Shown one piece after another: positions 25,701 through 37,650 of a stretch of DNA of 64,000 nt. Position 1 is the stretch's first letter. Each line of letters opens with the position of its first letter. Source of the DNA: Turnera subulata. Taxonomy: Eukaryota > Streptophyta > Magnoliopsida > Malpighiales > Passifloraceae. Location of the stretch: NCBI GenBank assembly GCA_028386065.3, contig JAKUCV010003141.1:4361-68360 (forward strand), written 5' to 3'. A program made the translations under genes and the position numbers. The notes beneath the pieces were generated by a model. That model was not told where the DNA came from. It saw only the letters and a list, made by a program, of their open reading frames with translations, and did not search any database.

Positions 25701-26660
25701 ATGGCTTCCTCCTCCTCTGAACCATATTGGCAACTTCCAGCTCAACCGGCAGCATGGACCGACATGGCAACCAATAATCCTAATTTCCCTGAAACCCTTC
25801 ATCCCAAATCAAACCTTTACTCACTTCGAGAATTTGCACGAAATTCCCTTTTCCATTACCTCACTATCTTCCTTCAAGAACAAGGTGTTAGTTTTTCCCA
25901 AACCATTCAGTCTCAATATTTTCCTGGCCACCCTTTCAGAAGGATTAGTCTTATCCATTGCTATGATTTCTCTGAAGATGAACTCTGGTACAACTGGTGT
26001 CTGTTCACTCTTTATTATGGCATATTCAGGATCAAGGCTCTCGATGCAGAAAACAATTCCTCTAATCAGTGGACGCTTCTCTAGTGGATGGCCCTACTAA
26101 GTCAGTGGCGCACTTGGATTAAAACAGCTCTTGATATGCATCCACCTCAGCAGCGACCACTACTTTACATGATATTTTCGGCACACCGACCCTATCGTGG
26201 AGCACCTCCACGTCCTCATCCTATTGTAAGACCATGGGAATCTTATCTTGCATCACCACCTCCGAGGTCCCTTGTAGAATATCATCGAGTACCACCATCT
26301 CACCCATGTACATCCCCATCAAAAAGTTTCCTTCGAAGAGCATGGAACAGTTTATGTCTCCTCAATGGTTTCAATTATGAAGCTGCTAGTCAAGTTTCTT
26401 CCACTGCAATGATACCATTGTCTCCCACTCCACCTCCGGTCCCACAAACATTATTTCAAGATTCGCAGAATCCGTATTCTCAAGCAACATGTCAAATGGA
26501 TGCCACCTGGGATTCTGATGAGACTGAAGCAAATTATTGGCGTGACCGAGATGCCCGTGATGCCCAAGCTGCACGGACTTCAGCAAATGATAGCGATGAT
26601 TCAATGGTGGACCCAGAAGATGCCAATCTCAGTCCAAGTCACGAGTCCATTAATAAATAA
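25701..26660 (+). pseudogene. Pararetrovirus ORF2, unknown function, one internal stop
   Basis: Begins MASSSSEPYW at 25701 in the same frame as RNase H, with no stop between the two. One TAG at 26082-26084 splits it; the frame is otherwise open to 26660. The first half is aromatic-rich, the middle is rich in Pro and Arg, and the end is acidic. A second ORF after the polymerase is characteristic of florendoviruses, and I know of no assigned function. Confidence 0.7.
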
Positions 26661-26990
26661 TGGCACTCTATGGCACTCTCTTATCACTATCCGAGTCTGT
26701 ATAATAAATAAAGTGGGAATCTGTTGTCCCCCACTACTTTGCTTTATGTCGTGGTCATGTTACCACACAGTCTTTGTCTTATTACTTTAATAATTAAGTC
26801 AGTGATGTAAGCAGTGATGTAAGTTGGAAGAGACCCCCAACTATAAATACAAGGGTTTTCAAGTTGTAAGGATCAGAGGACATGTTCTGATTCAATCTTC
26901 AGACTTGTTTAATAAATATGGCTTCTTAAAAACACTCTCTCTTGATTTTCGAACACTCATAGTTTAGGGTGATGAAATTAATAAATGATC
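26661..26990 (+). promoter_or_regulatory. Pararetrovirus promoter and transcript end region
   Basis: Tandem GTGATGTAAGCAGTGATGTAAG at 26802-26823 resembles the paired as-1 element of caulimovirus promoters. A TATA box, TATAAATA, lies at 26842-26849, and AATAAA at 26911-26916 could be the poly(A) signal within the terminal redundancy. I found no clear initiator-tRNA primer site in the remainder. Confidence 0.65.
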
Positions 26991-27933
26991 TTCCTTGATC
27001 CTGCAAGAACGAACCTTTGAACTAACTGATTACAAAAGGGGCTTGAGATTTGATTGCCATCGTTAGTATGGATCCTTCTATCTCGCCTGAGTAATCAGTT
27101 AGGCTAAAGGCTCTCGTCCCCTCCGGATCGGTTAGAAAACGAATCCGTTTACACCTCGAATGGATTAAACCATAAATTGAAATAAATTGAAAAGCCCAAC
27201 CTAAAACTCCTAATTTTTTTTTTTTAAACTTTTGCTTTCCCACTTCTTTAAAAAATTATGTTTCACGGGTGATAAGGGCAGATATGGCATTAATTTCAAA
27301 CTCTTCTTTCACTAAAATCTCTAAATTAAACCCCACTTAATGTATTCTCTCCTCTTCTTCCAAAAAAAAGGCTCAATCTGAATGCAACAATCAGTCGAAT
27401 GTGGTTAATAGCACAGGTTTTCCTTGTTTGAAAAATCAATATTCGTGATTTATTTTGAGTGATACTAAGTTGTTGGTGCTTTTTTGTCCTTGCATAATGT
27501 TATTTTGCCTCAGGTCCAGACCGTGCAGTAGCAAGCCAACACACCCAATGCAATACACCAGTATTAAGACACAGTCCTCGAAAGCATGTCACAAATATTC
27601 TTTCACAAGGAACTCAGCGGCCAACTTCAAATCATCACTCTCAATGGGATTTAATTTGGAGATTTTTTTTTTGAAAGAAGAGTTTGAAATTAATGTTATA
27701 TCTGCCTTTATCACAAATATAATTTTTTAAAGAACTGGGAATAGCAAAAGTTAAAAAAAAACTAATTTACGGGTTTTAGGTTGGGTTTTCCAGTTTATTT
27801 TAATTTGTGGTTTAACCCATTCCGAGTGCAAATGAGTTCGTTTTCTAAAGCGCCCCAACCCGTATTTACCATACCGGGTAAACACGTGCCAGAACTGTTC
27901 TTACTACAGTAGCAGACAGTACATACAACATAA

Positions 27934-29491
27934 TGTTAGTGTAATATGCCCAAAAGCCAATCATTGGATGATTGTACATAGTCATGTAAATATATTAAGG
28001 TTATTCCAATAAATATGTTTATGAGATAAATGCTTGCACATATTTATAACCCTAGAATATTTTATATTCTTAAATGTCCCTAGTCGATTATTATTATGGA
28101 TGGGTTGTAATAATAAATTAAGACTAGCGTATGTTGAGAATTATATGAGATATGAATTCTACATACGGGTACAAGTTAGAGAACTTGTGGACTGGACTGA
28201 CCCAACATAAGAACACTACATGGAACGTTATATGATTGTCATTAGTGGTTCTTATATGTATTGTCCTTTGACCTGAGATCATCAAGGTTCCCAACATGTT
28301 AGTCATATACTTTGATATTACTCTTGGCTATTCGTAACTGAGTAGACCTTAGTGTAATCATTGGGTATATGATAAGTGTGTAGTGGGTTTTGTATGATCA
28401 AGATGGAATTCGTCCAACCCATATAACGGGTATATTATCAGTTGGGCCTCTTGATAGAGTTGAACTGTAAATGCATGGCCATGCTCGGATTATGTGATAT
28501 GGTGATATCATTAGTATCCGTTTTACACAGTTAACTCGGGGATCAAGAAACTTAGATTAAACATATACGAGATTGACTTATTCCAAGTCTCGTGTTTAAT
28601 CTTGATAATGTGACGAAAGGACGATGACATGCTTCCGAGGCATATTGAATCAGTACTGATCTTGTCGTTTGGGTAGCAATGATGTGTTGCTAGACACCGC
28701 TCATTGTTTATAATTGTAAAATGAGATTTTACAATTATTGCCAAACGTTACAAGTGCCTACAGGGTCACACACTTAGAACTGTTGATTCGAGCTGGTGGT
28801 TGAACCATGGTTGGACCGTGGTTCGACCAGGTGGGTGGACCATGGTTGAACCTTGGTTGGACCATGGTTGGACAGGGTCATTTTGGGCTGATTTGGTTCA
28901 CTAATTATCAGAATTATTGAACCAAAATTAATGCCATATGATGTGTAATCCCATTAATACTTAGTGGAGCATCCATTAATGCTTAGTGGAGCATTAAGAC
29001 ATTGTGGAGACATGATTAGACTTAAAGTATAATCATGATGGTTAATGCATGATGATGTTGGCCATTGTCTCATTAATCTATGCATTAATTGTGTGTATAA
29101 ATAGGGCTTGATAATCAGATTATCAACACACACAACATTCACACACAATTTAGATTACACACTTCATTCTTTGAGAAAGAAAGAAGCACATATAAACACT
29201 AGTTTCTAGCTCTCGAAAATTCTGTAGCTAGCACTGCGGTTCGGGAGTGCTCGGGTTAGTGATCGTGAGATGGTTGCTAGCAGTCATCAACGGTTCGTGT
29301 GGATACCGTAGAGGAGCCGGATTTCTTGTCGGGTTCTTGCTGATTCTACACTACAGTTGGGTGAAAGACCTCAACCAAGCAAGGTACAAAAAATTGTTAT
29401 TCGGTTTAGTTAGCTTCACTTGGATCCTCCATGAGTACCGGGTCTTTCCGCTGCGTTTTGATTGTCAAGTTTGCATGCCCGGTTACTAACA
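27934..29491 (+). mobile_element. Solo LTR, Copia-like, 1.56 kb
   Basis: Starts TGTTAGTGTAATATGCCC and ends GGTTACTAACA, giving the inverted ends TGTTAGT/ACTAACA. Flanks CATAA (27929-27933) and TATAA (29492-29496) are a probable target duplication with one transition. A TATA box TATAAATAG at about 29096 followed by a transcribed-looking region fixes the plus orientation. The superfamily call rests on LTR ends and size, with no coding sequence to confirm it. Confidence 0.75.
28797..28880. repeat. Short minisatellite inside the Copia-like LTR
   Basis: About seven imperfect copies of a 10-12 bp unit of the form ggttggaccatggttg, rich in CCATGG and TGGTT. Confidence 0.8.
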
Positions 29492-30000
29492 TATAAGATA
29501 CAGTATAAAGAAATCCCAAATACAACATCCGTCACCGGATCCTGGGGACCATTATTCAAGCCACAACAGCAGTAGCAGAAAACATATGATGCAACAACAC
29601 ATAAAATACAACAACATATAATAATCAGCAGCGGAAGTCTTAGAATGAGATGCAGCGGAGGTATGGATCCGGGGACTGGTAGAGTAGAAACAACAGCTGG
29701 CCAAACCACGTACCTGTACTACAAGCAACTCATCCTACGGGATGAAACCCTGCAGGCGAGGGGTGAGTCCGAAGTGCTCACCGACGAAGGATAAACAGTA
29801 ATATGCAGGCAAACACAATACTTTCGAAGTAAAGTACAAGCAAAGACAAAACAGAGAAACATCCAGAACACAACTGAGCCAAGACCAAAAGAATATTTAT
29901 TATTACCAATTTTATCTTTCGGGGCCCTGCCACTGGACAAGCTAGGGTCGTACCTGGTTATTAACATGTTTCGGGTGCTAGATCAATCCAAGAGAGCCCA

Positions 30001-30070
30001 GGGATCGACATCCCAAAAATAGATCCCAGGGATAGACATCCCAAAAATATAATCACGGGATAGACATCCC
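30001..30070 (-). repeat. Hairpin minisatellite in LTR B
   Basis: Three 14-bp hairpins at 28-bp spacing: GGGAT-CGAC-ATCCC (30001-30014), then GGGAT-AGAC-ATCCC twice (30029-30042, 30057-30070). It has the same place in the LTR as the array of LTR A, between the gtacgaccctagcttgtccagtg flank and the agtggtacgac flank (both on the complement here), yet the sequence is unrelated. Confidence 0.9.
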
Positions 30071-31368
30071 AAGCATATACATACTTATCACAAGTAACCC
30101 AGATCATAGCCACCACAAAACAGTCTCTAACCATCTAGTCGTACCACTACTTTCCAAGTAACAATACAGACGTCAACACAACTTCCAATTATTCAATTAT
30201 CTCATCATATCAGTTTATCCACAATCAATTACTCAACAGCAACAGCAATAACACCACAATCAAACTCAATTGGCTCAGCAGTTCAATCAAACAACAATTA
30301 TCAGAGAAACAAACACAATATTATGTGCGACATATCAAAGGTTATCCATCCTCACCTTAGCCGATTTCCCTACTCCTGAAAGTCCTCAAATTGTCCCGGC
30401 TCTGGTTCCTCGGGATACTGCTCGTTATCAGCTCCTATATAGCAAATAACAGCATATACTCACATAAGATGCACATAAATGCAAATGATGCTATACCGTA
30501 AAAATAAAACTTAAACTGGTTCGTTTACGTCCCGGTGAAATCCCATTATCATCATAATTCACTATTTATTATTCATGTGTCAAAATACTATACTATACTT
30601 ATACCCGGTTATTATTCCGGTATATACTTTGATAATACCCTTTCCAAAATATTTCCATAAAAATTATTGTTTACCATATCATATATTCTTTTCCATAAGG
30701 TAAAAGTATCACCATAATAAATACTTACCAAATTTTATATATATATATATCAGAAAATACTTTCATATAATAAATTATGTCATTTACCTAAATTCTCAAA
30801 ATTATGTCATATTCCTTATTTTTTTCCTAGCAATATAAATATAAATATAAATATGTGTATCCAGAAAATTATTATTTATCAAATATATATATTAAGGTAA
30901 GCTTACACTATATGTACTCTTTTTTTCCAGAAAATATAATCATATAAACATATTTTCTGAAAATAAATATAGGTATGCATATTTATTTTCTAAAGATATA
31001 ATACATCCCCAAACAATTATATTATCAACATAATAATCTTTTTCCAGAAATATTACTTAGGTATACCATATATATATATTTCTGGTAAAGCATTTTCACT
31101 ATATATGTAACATCCCGGGTTAAAATTTATATTTTTACCGGACTGTAAAATGCTTGGTACAGTAATTTACCATGTAAAAATAATCTTGAAAATTATTTTA
31201 TGGTAAATCGAGCATCAGATTCCAATTCCGAGTTTCGATCCATACTTCGGATATTTTACGGAATTTTCCGGGTTAGGAAAACCTTAAAAGGACAATCATA
31301 TCCCTATGTTAGTTTTACAACTAAGAGAAACTAAAAAGGGCATAAAAGTCTTTCGTTCTAAGAATATT

Positions 31369-31381
31369 TAATAATAATAAC

Positions 31382-31470
<89 letters not shown>
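31369..31470. repeat. (AAT)n microsatellite
   Basis: About 34 near-perfect AAT units with one C interruption at 31381, in the 5' part of LTR C. Confidence 0.98.
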
Positions 31471-33147
31471 GAAAGTATAATCTGGTTCAGTCCCTTTCCA
31501 GCTCAATGGTGCATGCTCCTTCATGATTATCCCCGGTTGAAGAAATGTGGCAGACACCCTTCCTTTTTCCCTCAGCCTTCCTCACATGTTTCTTCTTCTT
31601 TTTCTGGTTATAAGCTATAGTTTTCAGAAACCATAAACACCAGCACCCACTGTAAACCCAGCTTCCAACTTCACACACTCAGCTTGCTCATCCTCTACAG
31701 TCTACACCCAGTAGCTACCCATTCCCTTCTTTATCCGTACAAGTCTTCCCTTTCATTTAAAAAAAAAAAAGAAAGAAAGAAAACAAAAGTACGCAGCATC
31801 ATCATCTCCTTCTTCTTCCTTCGCGTCACCACCGGACCGCACCACCACAGTACCATCATTTCTTCTTCATCTTCCTCACCCGCACTGCCGACCACACCAC
31901 CGAACCCAACCGTCCACGCCTGCACCAACCAACGCGACCGTCGCCACTAGTCGCCTTCCTCTATCGCATGCTTACACCGCCGCCCTTCACCGTACAGCTC
32001 CACCGTTTGTCTCCCTCGTGGCTTCGCCCCACAACCCTCCAGCAGACCTGCCAATCACTGTTGCACGTCACACTGCCACACGAACCGCAGCGACACGCAG
32101 GTCACGTCCTAACTTCCAGTGACCGCCCTTCATCGTGCCTGCAGCCGTCGCCTCTTCGCCGGTAACACCCCGAGCGTTTCCTCCTCGTTGCACCGCCGTC
32201 CGCAGCCGACCGCCAGCAGCCCTTCTTGCCTCGGAACTGCATCGTCCGAGTCCAGCTCCGCCAAGTTCCGGTGAGTTGCGAGCTGGGTTGTTGGTGGACC
32301 GAAAATGCTTGGCCCAAGTCTGGGCTGAACCCAAAGGCCTACTCATGAGCCTGCATCACAATAAATGGGCTGATTATATATATGCATATATACAGATTAT
32401 AGTAACGGGAAAACTTATGGTGGTAATAACAATGATAGTAAATATACATACCTCTCTCTATATATATACATATATATACTTGGAAGTATAAAAAATGGTA
32501 AGAAGTACAAGATATTATTATTAGAAATAAATACGCATATTATACCAAGGATATAGACCGGGTATAAATAATAAAAATGTTATAACGCAATTATATTCAT
32601 ATCATTTGCTGTGCATTTATGTGATTGTATGATTAATGCATCTAGGTGAAGAGGACGTGAACGAGGGCTTGGAACTCGTGGGAGAAATTCACGAGGAATT
32701 TATCGGCCAAGGTGAGGATAAGTAAATATTTATATACAACCCATGATATCAAGTTGCTGTTTGTTTACTATGTGAGATAATTGCTGGTACAATATTTTGT
32801 GGCTGTGAATAGTTTGTTGTGTGATGAATTAAGTTGATAATTGTTGCCATTGATGTTGTTGAGAATATTGCTACTGTTGAGTTTGTTGATATTGTTGTTG
32901 ACTGTGAGTACTGTGAGTTGAGTACCAGGGGCACTAGTATGGGATAACAGTTGGGAATAAGTTGGTATTATCCAGACGAGCGGAGAGGCTGTGAGCCTGC
33001 TCGGGATAATGAGATAATGGTCGGATAATAGAAGTACAGTAACTAGATGAGGGCAAAGGAATAATAAAATTGGAAACACTTAGACATCTAGTAAGTCACG
33101 GTTAAATGTTGGAACAGTCAGATGGTAGTCTTATTTTTTTTTTTTAT

Positions 33148-33250
33148 GGTGCTGGGGGAGAGTGTGATTGGGGACTGCTCCCTGTCTGTACCAATTATTA
33201 TTTTAGGCGCTGGGGGAGAGTGTGCTTGGGGTTTGCTCCCTGTCTGTGCC
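33148..33250 (+). repeat. Hairpin minisatellite in LTR C
   Basis: Two 45-bp units (33148-33192 and 33206-33250). Each has a GGGAG/CTCCC core, and the outer pairs differ in step: GGT...ACC in the first, GGC...GCC in the second. Confidence 0.8.
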
Positions 33251-35457
33251 AGTTATACGTGGAGGTACCAGGGCGGGGTCCACGGGCTAGCTAGCTTGAC
33301 TACCAGGTGACGGCCACCATTTAACTAGTGATAGGGGCCCTGATAATAAAATTGGTATAGCGTGTCTAGAATCACAAAGTGTGTTAGTTGAGGTTCGTGA
33401 GAACCTTAGTTTAATTGCTGTTGATGTGACTTGATTATTTATGGTTGCTTGTATATGTATGATTGCTTATGGATTTCACCCGGTGAGCACTTCGGACTCA
33501 CCCCTCGCCTGCGTGACTTGGTCGCGTAGTTTGATTGTGCGTAGCTCAGGTACGTTCGAGGCAAGCTGTGGCGCACCCTCTGCCAGGCCCGGATCCATCC
33601 TGCGATGCATCATTATCATACTGTTGCTTATTGTTGTATTGTATTAAGACTTCCGCTGCTTGCATTTACTACTCAGTTCTGATGCTTGTTGTAATAATGT
33701 CTCCATGCCGGGACAAGTACTGTTGATGTATGATGTACTGTTATTGTATTATTATTGTTGGCTGTGGTATTTACCGCTGTGGATACTATGATAGTATGTA
33801 GTCCCACGTTTTTACTGTGTATAACGGTAAATACGGGTCGGGGCGTTTCAATATATATCCTTAAGGTATTTACTATAATCATGTTATAATTATCTTAATC
33901 TCTTGAAAATGTTATAATAGGGTAATTACTCCGTTTATTTTCACAAGATATAGCCACATACTATTTATTATTTTATTTCCAGTAAACATATATAATCCAC
34001 ATTATATATTTCTTCCCAAAATATATTTATTCTTTAATAATTATTATTATTATTAGTTATTATTATTTTTTAATTTCTGGACTGGGCCAAATAGTGCAAG
34101 CCCAACCCAGTGCTTAGCCCCATATAACCCAGGTGTAGCCATACTAGAACCCAGGCCCACTAGTCTAGGCCTGTTAACAACTCAGCCCACGACGACCCAG
34201 GCCCTAGGTCATAAGAGAACCGGGTCAACCCAAACGGAATCGGGTCAAACCCGTCACAGATGGGTCGACCCGCGTCTCCTCCACACACAGCTCACCTTGG
34301 GTGAGTTCCGGCGGCGGCGCGAGACGTGGCACGCGGCAGGACAAACGGCGAGGCGCGCGACGCGGGCAAGGCAGCTGCTGGTGGTCGTCTCGGTCGTCGT
34401 GTTGCAGCGAGGAGAGGAAGGCGGCGGAGGCTTGGGCGGCGTCGATCTGCTACGGCTGTGGGGCTCGGTTTTTTCTCAGACGGCAGCGATGCAAGGTGTC
34501 GGGTCGCTGCGTGGGTACAGGTGGTGTCGCGTGAGGGTGGCGACACGAGCAAGACGACGACGCGATGGCAGTGGCTGCTTTTCGTGGAGAACTCAGACGG
34601 CGCAGCTGCGGTTTCTTTTTCGGCAGCGAGGCAAGGCGACGTGGGTGTTTGTTGGTGGTGTGGTTGCTGCCTAAACGGCGGCGTGTGGTGTGTATAGTTT
34701 TTTTTCTTTTTCTTTCTTTTCTTTTTTTTTCTTTTTTTTTTTGGTTTTGTGAAGAAGGAAGAGTGTTGGTTGTTAGGCAGTGGGTGTGCAGAGAAAAATT
34801 GCAGAAGAGAAGATGAGGGTGTTGGTGCACTGGAAACTGATGAAGACACGGGAAAAAGAAAGAAAAAGTTTATCACAGGTTACACAGGAAAGTCACGGAC
34901 AGCATAGGAAGAGGCGGCTGCGTGACTCAATTATGCAGTCGTGTACCGTCCGGATCAGAAAATAACTATAATACCCCCTTGACTTTATTTCTGGTCCGTT
35001 AATTCGAGGTTAAACCTGACTTTTCTTAAGATTCCTGGACCCGAAAAATACCAACTCTGGTCCGAAAAATCCGCAGAAAAATCGGGAACGTGGGGTAAGG
35101 GTCGGTTTCAGAATCCGATGCATAATTTACTCTGAAATAATTACCCAAGATTAATTTCATAAGGTAAATTACTATACAAAGCTTTTTTACAGTCCCGGTA
35201 AAAACACAAATTTTGCCCGGGCAGTTACATTTTCTAACCGATCCGGTTCGAAGCGGGTACACCCACTTTTTTTGGGGTCTACCTGATGATGTAGACCACT
35301 CACAAATAGACACATGGCGCTTCACTTTACTGGGTTAACCCGCGAACCAAAATTTATGATTTTTGTTGAGTACAGTGACCAAAATCCATTGAAATTGGGT
35401 ACAATGACCAAAATCCATTGCAAGACTGAGTTCAATGACCAAAAATTATTTTTGACC

Positions 35458-36309
35458 CTTTAAAAACTGATAAAATTGAGTGCTTATTTATTCAAAAAAA
35501 ATGTTTTGAGTGCTTATTTAAGATATAAAACTGTTTTAAAATAATTGTGTTTCATTGATTAACAAAATGAAAATTTTATGTCAATATGTGATTTTGACAT
35601 GATCATTGTCAATTTTTTTGCATATTTGTTATTTTAAGAGGTGATAAAAAATCAATTTATGATTAAACATAAAAATATTATAATTTATTTTGACTAATTG
35701 TTGGGATTGAACATTAAGTGGTGAATTTTTACTCCTTTAAAATTATAATACTAGTCTATACAATAACAATAATAACCATCAATCCTTTCACTTAACCATT
35801 TATATTTAAAATTTTATTAGACCAGTAAAATCCAATTTTTTTCTTTTATTCCTTACCACCCTCCATACACAAACAGTAAAAAAACTATGTTGCTTCCGGC
35901 TAAAAGAAAAAAACAAAGAAAAAACGAATCCCGAAAAACAAAAAACCCAAATTATAAATCTCATGCACAGAACCCAAACATCACAAGTCGTATTTATGAA
36001 AGTTATATAATTAATAACAATTTTTATGATTAGTATTCATAAAAACTTATCATTATCCATAAAAATTTAAAAATATTTAAATATTTTGACTATTTTTTTA
36101 TCCTACTTCCAATATTTAACTAACTAATTTAATTATTTTATATAAAACTAATGGGATTATTTTGTGTGATTTGATGAGTTTAATAGATGCATCCGTATTC
36201 TTAGAGACGTGTAGGAACTCTTCGTAATTTTAATCTTTTAGACTAATTTTTATTCATATGTGCATTGTCATTGTCATCTTAATAATGTGAAAGGCAAATG
36301 GAGTGTGAG
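35458..36309. other. Remnant of triplicated region, copy 1, TIM17 side
   Basis: Right half of the first copy, separated from 17560-18224 by the foldback element. 35855-35965 resembles the TIM17 leader at 52536-52640, sharing ccrgctaaaagara and a run of A-rich blocks ending near an ATG. The tail 35965-36300 matches 37020-37400 (taattattttatataaaact, gatttgatgagtt). No TIM17 coding sequence follows. Confidence 0.6.
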
Positions 36310-37400
36310 AACACTCTGAAGGTTCAATTGGGATTAGTGAGGGTTTTGCCAAGGAAAAAGCCTGGGTCTTGGCCAGTTGTTGAGATATGAATGTAACAAC
36401 AGCAAAAGAGTTAGGGGAATAATTATAAAAAGATTAATACTAGGACTCAAGAAACAGACTTTCCTAGAAGATTTTCTCCATGCTTCCAAGAAAGTTTTAC
36501 CTCAGCTCAGCCCAAAAAAGGAAGCTTCATGCTCGATCAAGTTGGCTGGGTGGGCTCACTTTATCTTATGGAGGAAGGGGGAGGGTATGAGTGTTTAATT
36601 AAAGATAATTTTATGTATTAATTTTAAATTTGAGTGTTTAATTAAGATAGAAAAGTGTTTGAATAGCTAAGAGTTGGAGTAAGAGAAATGAAAAAACTTT
36701 GTTAAAATTTATAGAATAATATGTGATTTTGACAAAAACATTGCAAAAAATAAATTTTACATAAGTTTTATCATATAGACATACACCATTATAGGCAATA
36801 GGCAAGGACATCACTAGAGTAATAAATCATGTTTTAAAACATGGAGATTAATAAATCAGGCATCCCTATCTAACCTTTAAACTATTTTAAGTTCTATAAC
36901 CCTTCCCCAAGCTAGATCTATTTTAACTCCAACATCTCCTCGCGCCGCCCAACATCCACAATACATAAAACACCCGTTAAATCCCCAAGAACATAAACCA
37001 TAACCCTAAAACTCGTACACGAGAACTCAAACATTACAAGACTCATGTTTACTAAAGTTTATATAATTTCTAATAACTTTTATGATTAATATTCATAAAA
37101 CCTTATAATTAACCATAAAAATTAGAATTTAAGTTGTTAGTTTCCTCAAATATTTTAATATTTTGACTATTTTTTGCCATGTCCAATACTTAACTAACTA
37201 ATCCAATTATTTTATATAAAACTGATCGGATTAATTTGCGTGATTTGATGAGTTAAACAAAATATATTAATAGATGGATTAGTATCCTAGGGAGGAGTAG
37301 GAACTCTCAGTATATTTTAATCTCTTAAACTAATTTGTATTCATATATATATGTGCCGAGTCATTTTAATAGTGTGAAGGGTAAATCATTGAAATGTGTC
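36310..37400. pseudogene. Triplicated region, copy 2: methyltransferase start and TIM17 leader
   Basis: 36310-36600 is a degraded, internally deleted copy of the methyltransferase N-terminal coding part and leader. 36601-37015 resembles the TIM17 upstream region, for example gagtgtttaattaagata, aaggacatcactaga, cgccgcccaaca and aacataaacc. 37020-37400 is the tail shared with copy 1. It can code for neither protein. Confidence 0.65.
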
Positions 37401-37469
37401 AATCTAACAAGTAACACGAAATAAACCATTTAATCTTAATCCGTACCAAAACAACAAGCTAAATGAAGG

Positions 37470-37650
37470 ATTTTTTTTCCTGACAGTTGGCTTAGTTGGT
37501 TGAGGTTCAGTCAGCATTCCTATTAGATTGAGAGTTCGAACTTCACCGACCGTCTTTCTTAATAGGTAATGTGTAAATACCACTATAAATTCTCACTGAG
37601 TCTGGTGGTTTGCCCTAATCCTGAATTTGGGAACCTCCCATTAACCTAAG
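37470..37650 (+). mobile_element. tRNA-derived SINE, probable
   Basis: A polymerase III A-box-like TGGCTTAGTTGG at 37488-37499 and a B-box-like GAGTTCGAACTT at 37532-37543 are spaced as in tRNA-related SINEs. A region without tRNA folding follows. Ends and target duplication are not clear. Confidence 0.6.

Larger units (their letters stand above)
18397..27120 (+). mobile_element. Endogenous pararetrovirus, florendovirus-like, 5'-truncated
   Basis: A broken caulimovirid copy. In order it holds a coiled-coil segment, coat protein region, zinc knuckle, aspartic protease, reverse transcriptase, RNase H, a second ORF, and a non-coding region with a TATA box. No integrase or LTR pair is seen. The order, with a second ORF after RNase H, fits Florendovirus as described in plant genomes. 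The movement-protein part is missing, so the copy is truncated on the left. It sits in the left arm of the foldback element. Compared with the intact right arm, about 29 bp are missing at the junction and there is no target duplication, as expected for end-joining capture. Frameshifts, stops and a solo LTR make it non-functional. Confidence 0.85.
31106..33850 (+). mobile_element. Solo LTR C (gypsy, Tekay-like)
   Basis: Target duplication ATATA at 31101-31105 and 33851-33855. Begins TGTAACATCCCGGG and ends ACGGGTCGGGGCGTTTCA, 2745 bp. It lies in the opposite orientation inside LTR B. Contents in order: AAT microsatellite, GC-rich portion with a GTGAGT donor-like site at 32271, acceptor-like site at 32645, hairpin array (33148-33250), conserved segment cggactcacccctcgcctgc (about 33493), CTTCCGCTG (about 33651), terminal block. 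No coding sequence. Confidence 0.92.
27846..35229 (-). mobile_element. Solo LTR B (gypsy, Tekay-like), with two nested solo LTRs
   Basis: Target duplication TTTTC at 27841-27845 and 35230-35234. On the minus strand the LTR begins TGTAACTGCCCGGGC at 35229 and ends ...GGTTGGGGCGCTTTA at 27846, the final CA changed to TA. Removing the Copia LTR (27934-29491) and LTR C (31106-33850) with their duplications leaves about 3.07 kb. It carries the conserved LTR landmarks: hairpin array (30001-30070), CTTCCGCTG complement (about 29630) and candidate exon (30356-30434). The GC-rich portion 34290-34690 gives long spurious ORFs. No coding sequence remains. Confidence 0.88.
18225..35457. mobile_element. 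Mutator-like foldback element, split by nested insertions
   Basis: A 10-bp direct repeat, CTTTAAAAAC (18215-18224 and 35458-35467), flanks inverted ends GGTTAAAAATAATTTTTGGTC (left) and GGTCAAAAATAATTTTTGGTC (right, read inward). The arms are about 400 bp: left 18225-18396 plus 27121-27345, right 27640-27845 plus 35235-35457. They match over nearly all their length, for example ccggatcggttagaaaac at 27123 against its complement ending near 35248. Without later insertions the element is about 1.1 kb and has no transposase, so it is non-autonomous. Long arms and a 9-11 bp duplication are typical of Mutator-like elements. The middle (27346-27639) has no ORF I recognise. Confidence 0.85.

Noticed and set aside
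31321..31557. Minus-strand ORF with a long leucine run
   Set aside because: It is the translation of the AAT microsatellite in LTR C.
34292..34876. Overlapping long ORFs on both strands in a GC-rich stretch
   Set aside because: Open in several frames at once, repetitive Arg/Pro/Ser composition, no domain. It is the GC-rich part of LTR B; similar ones occur in LTRs D, E, F and X.
18215..35467. Reading the stack as one large autonomous transposon with cargo
   Set aside because: Each inner piece has its own ends or duplications, so the structure is nested insertions and not one mobile unit.
37488..37543. A tRNA gene
   Set aside because: A and B boxes are present, but acceptor and anticodon stems do not form. 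SINE-type remnant.
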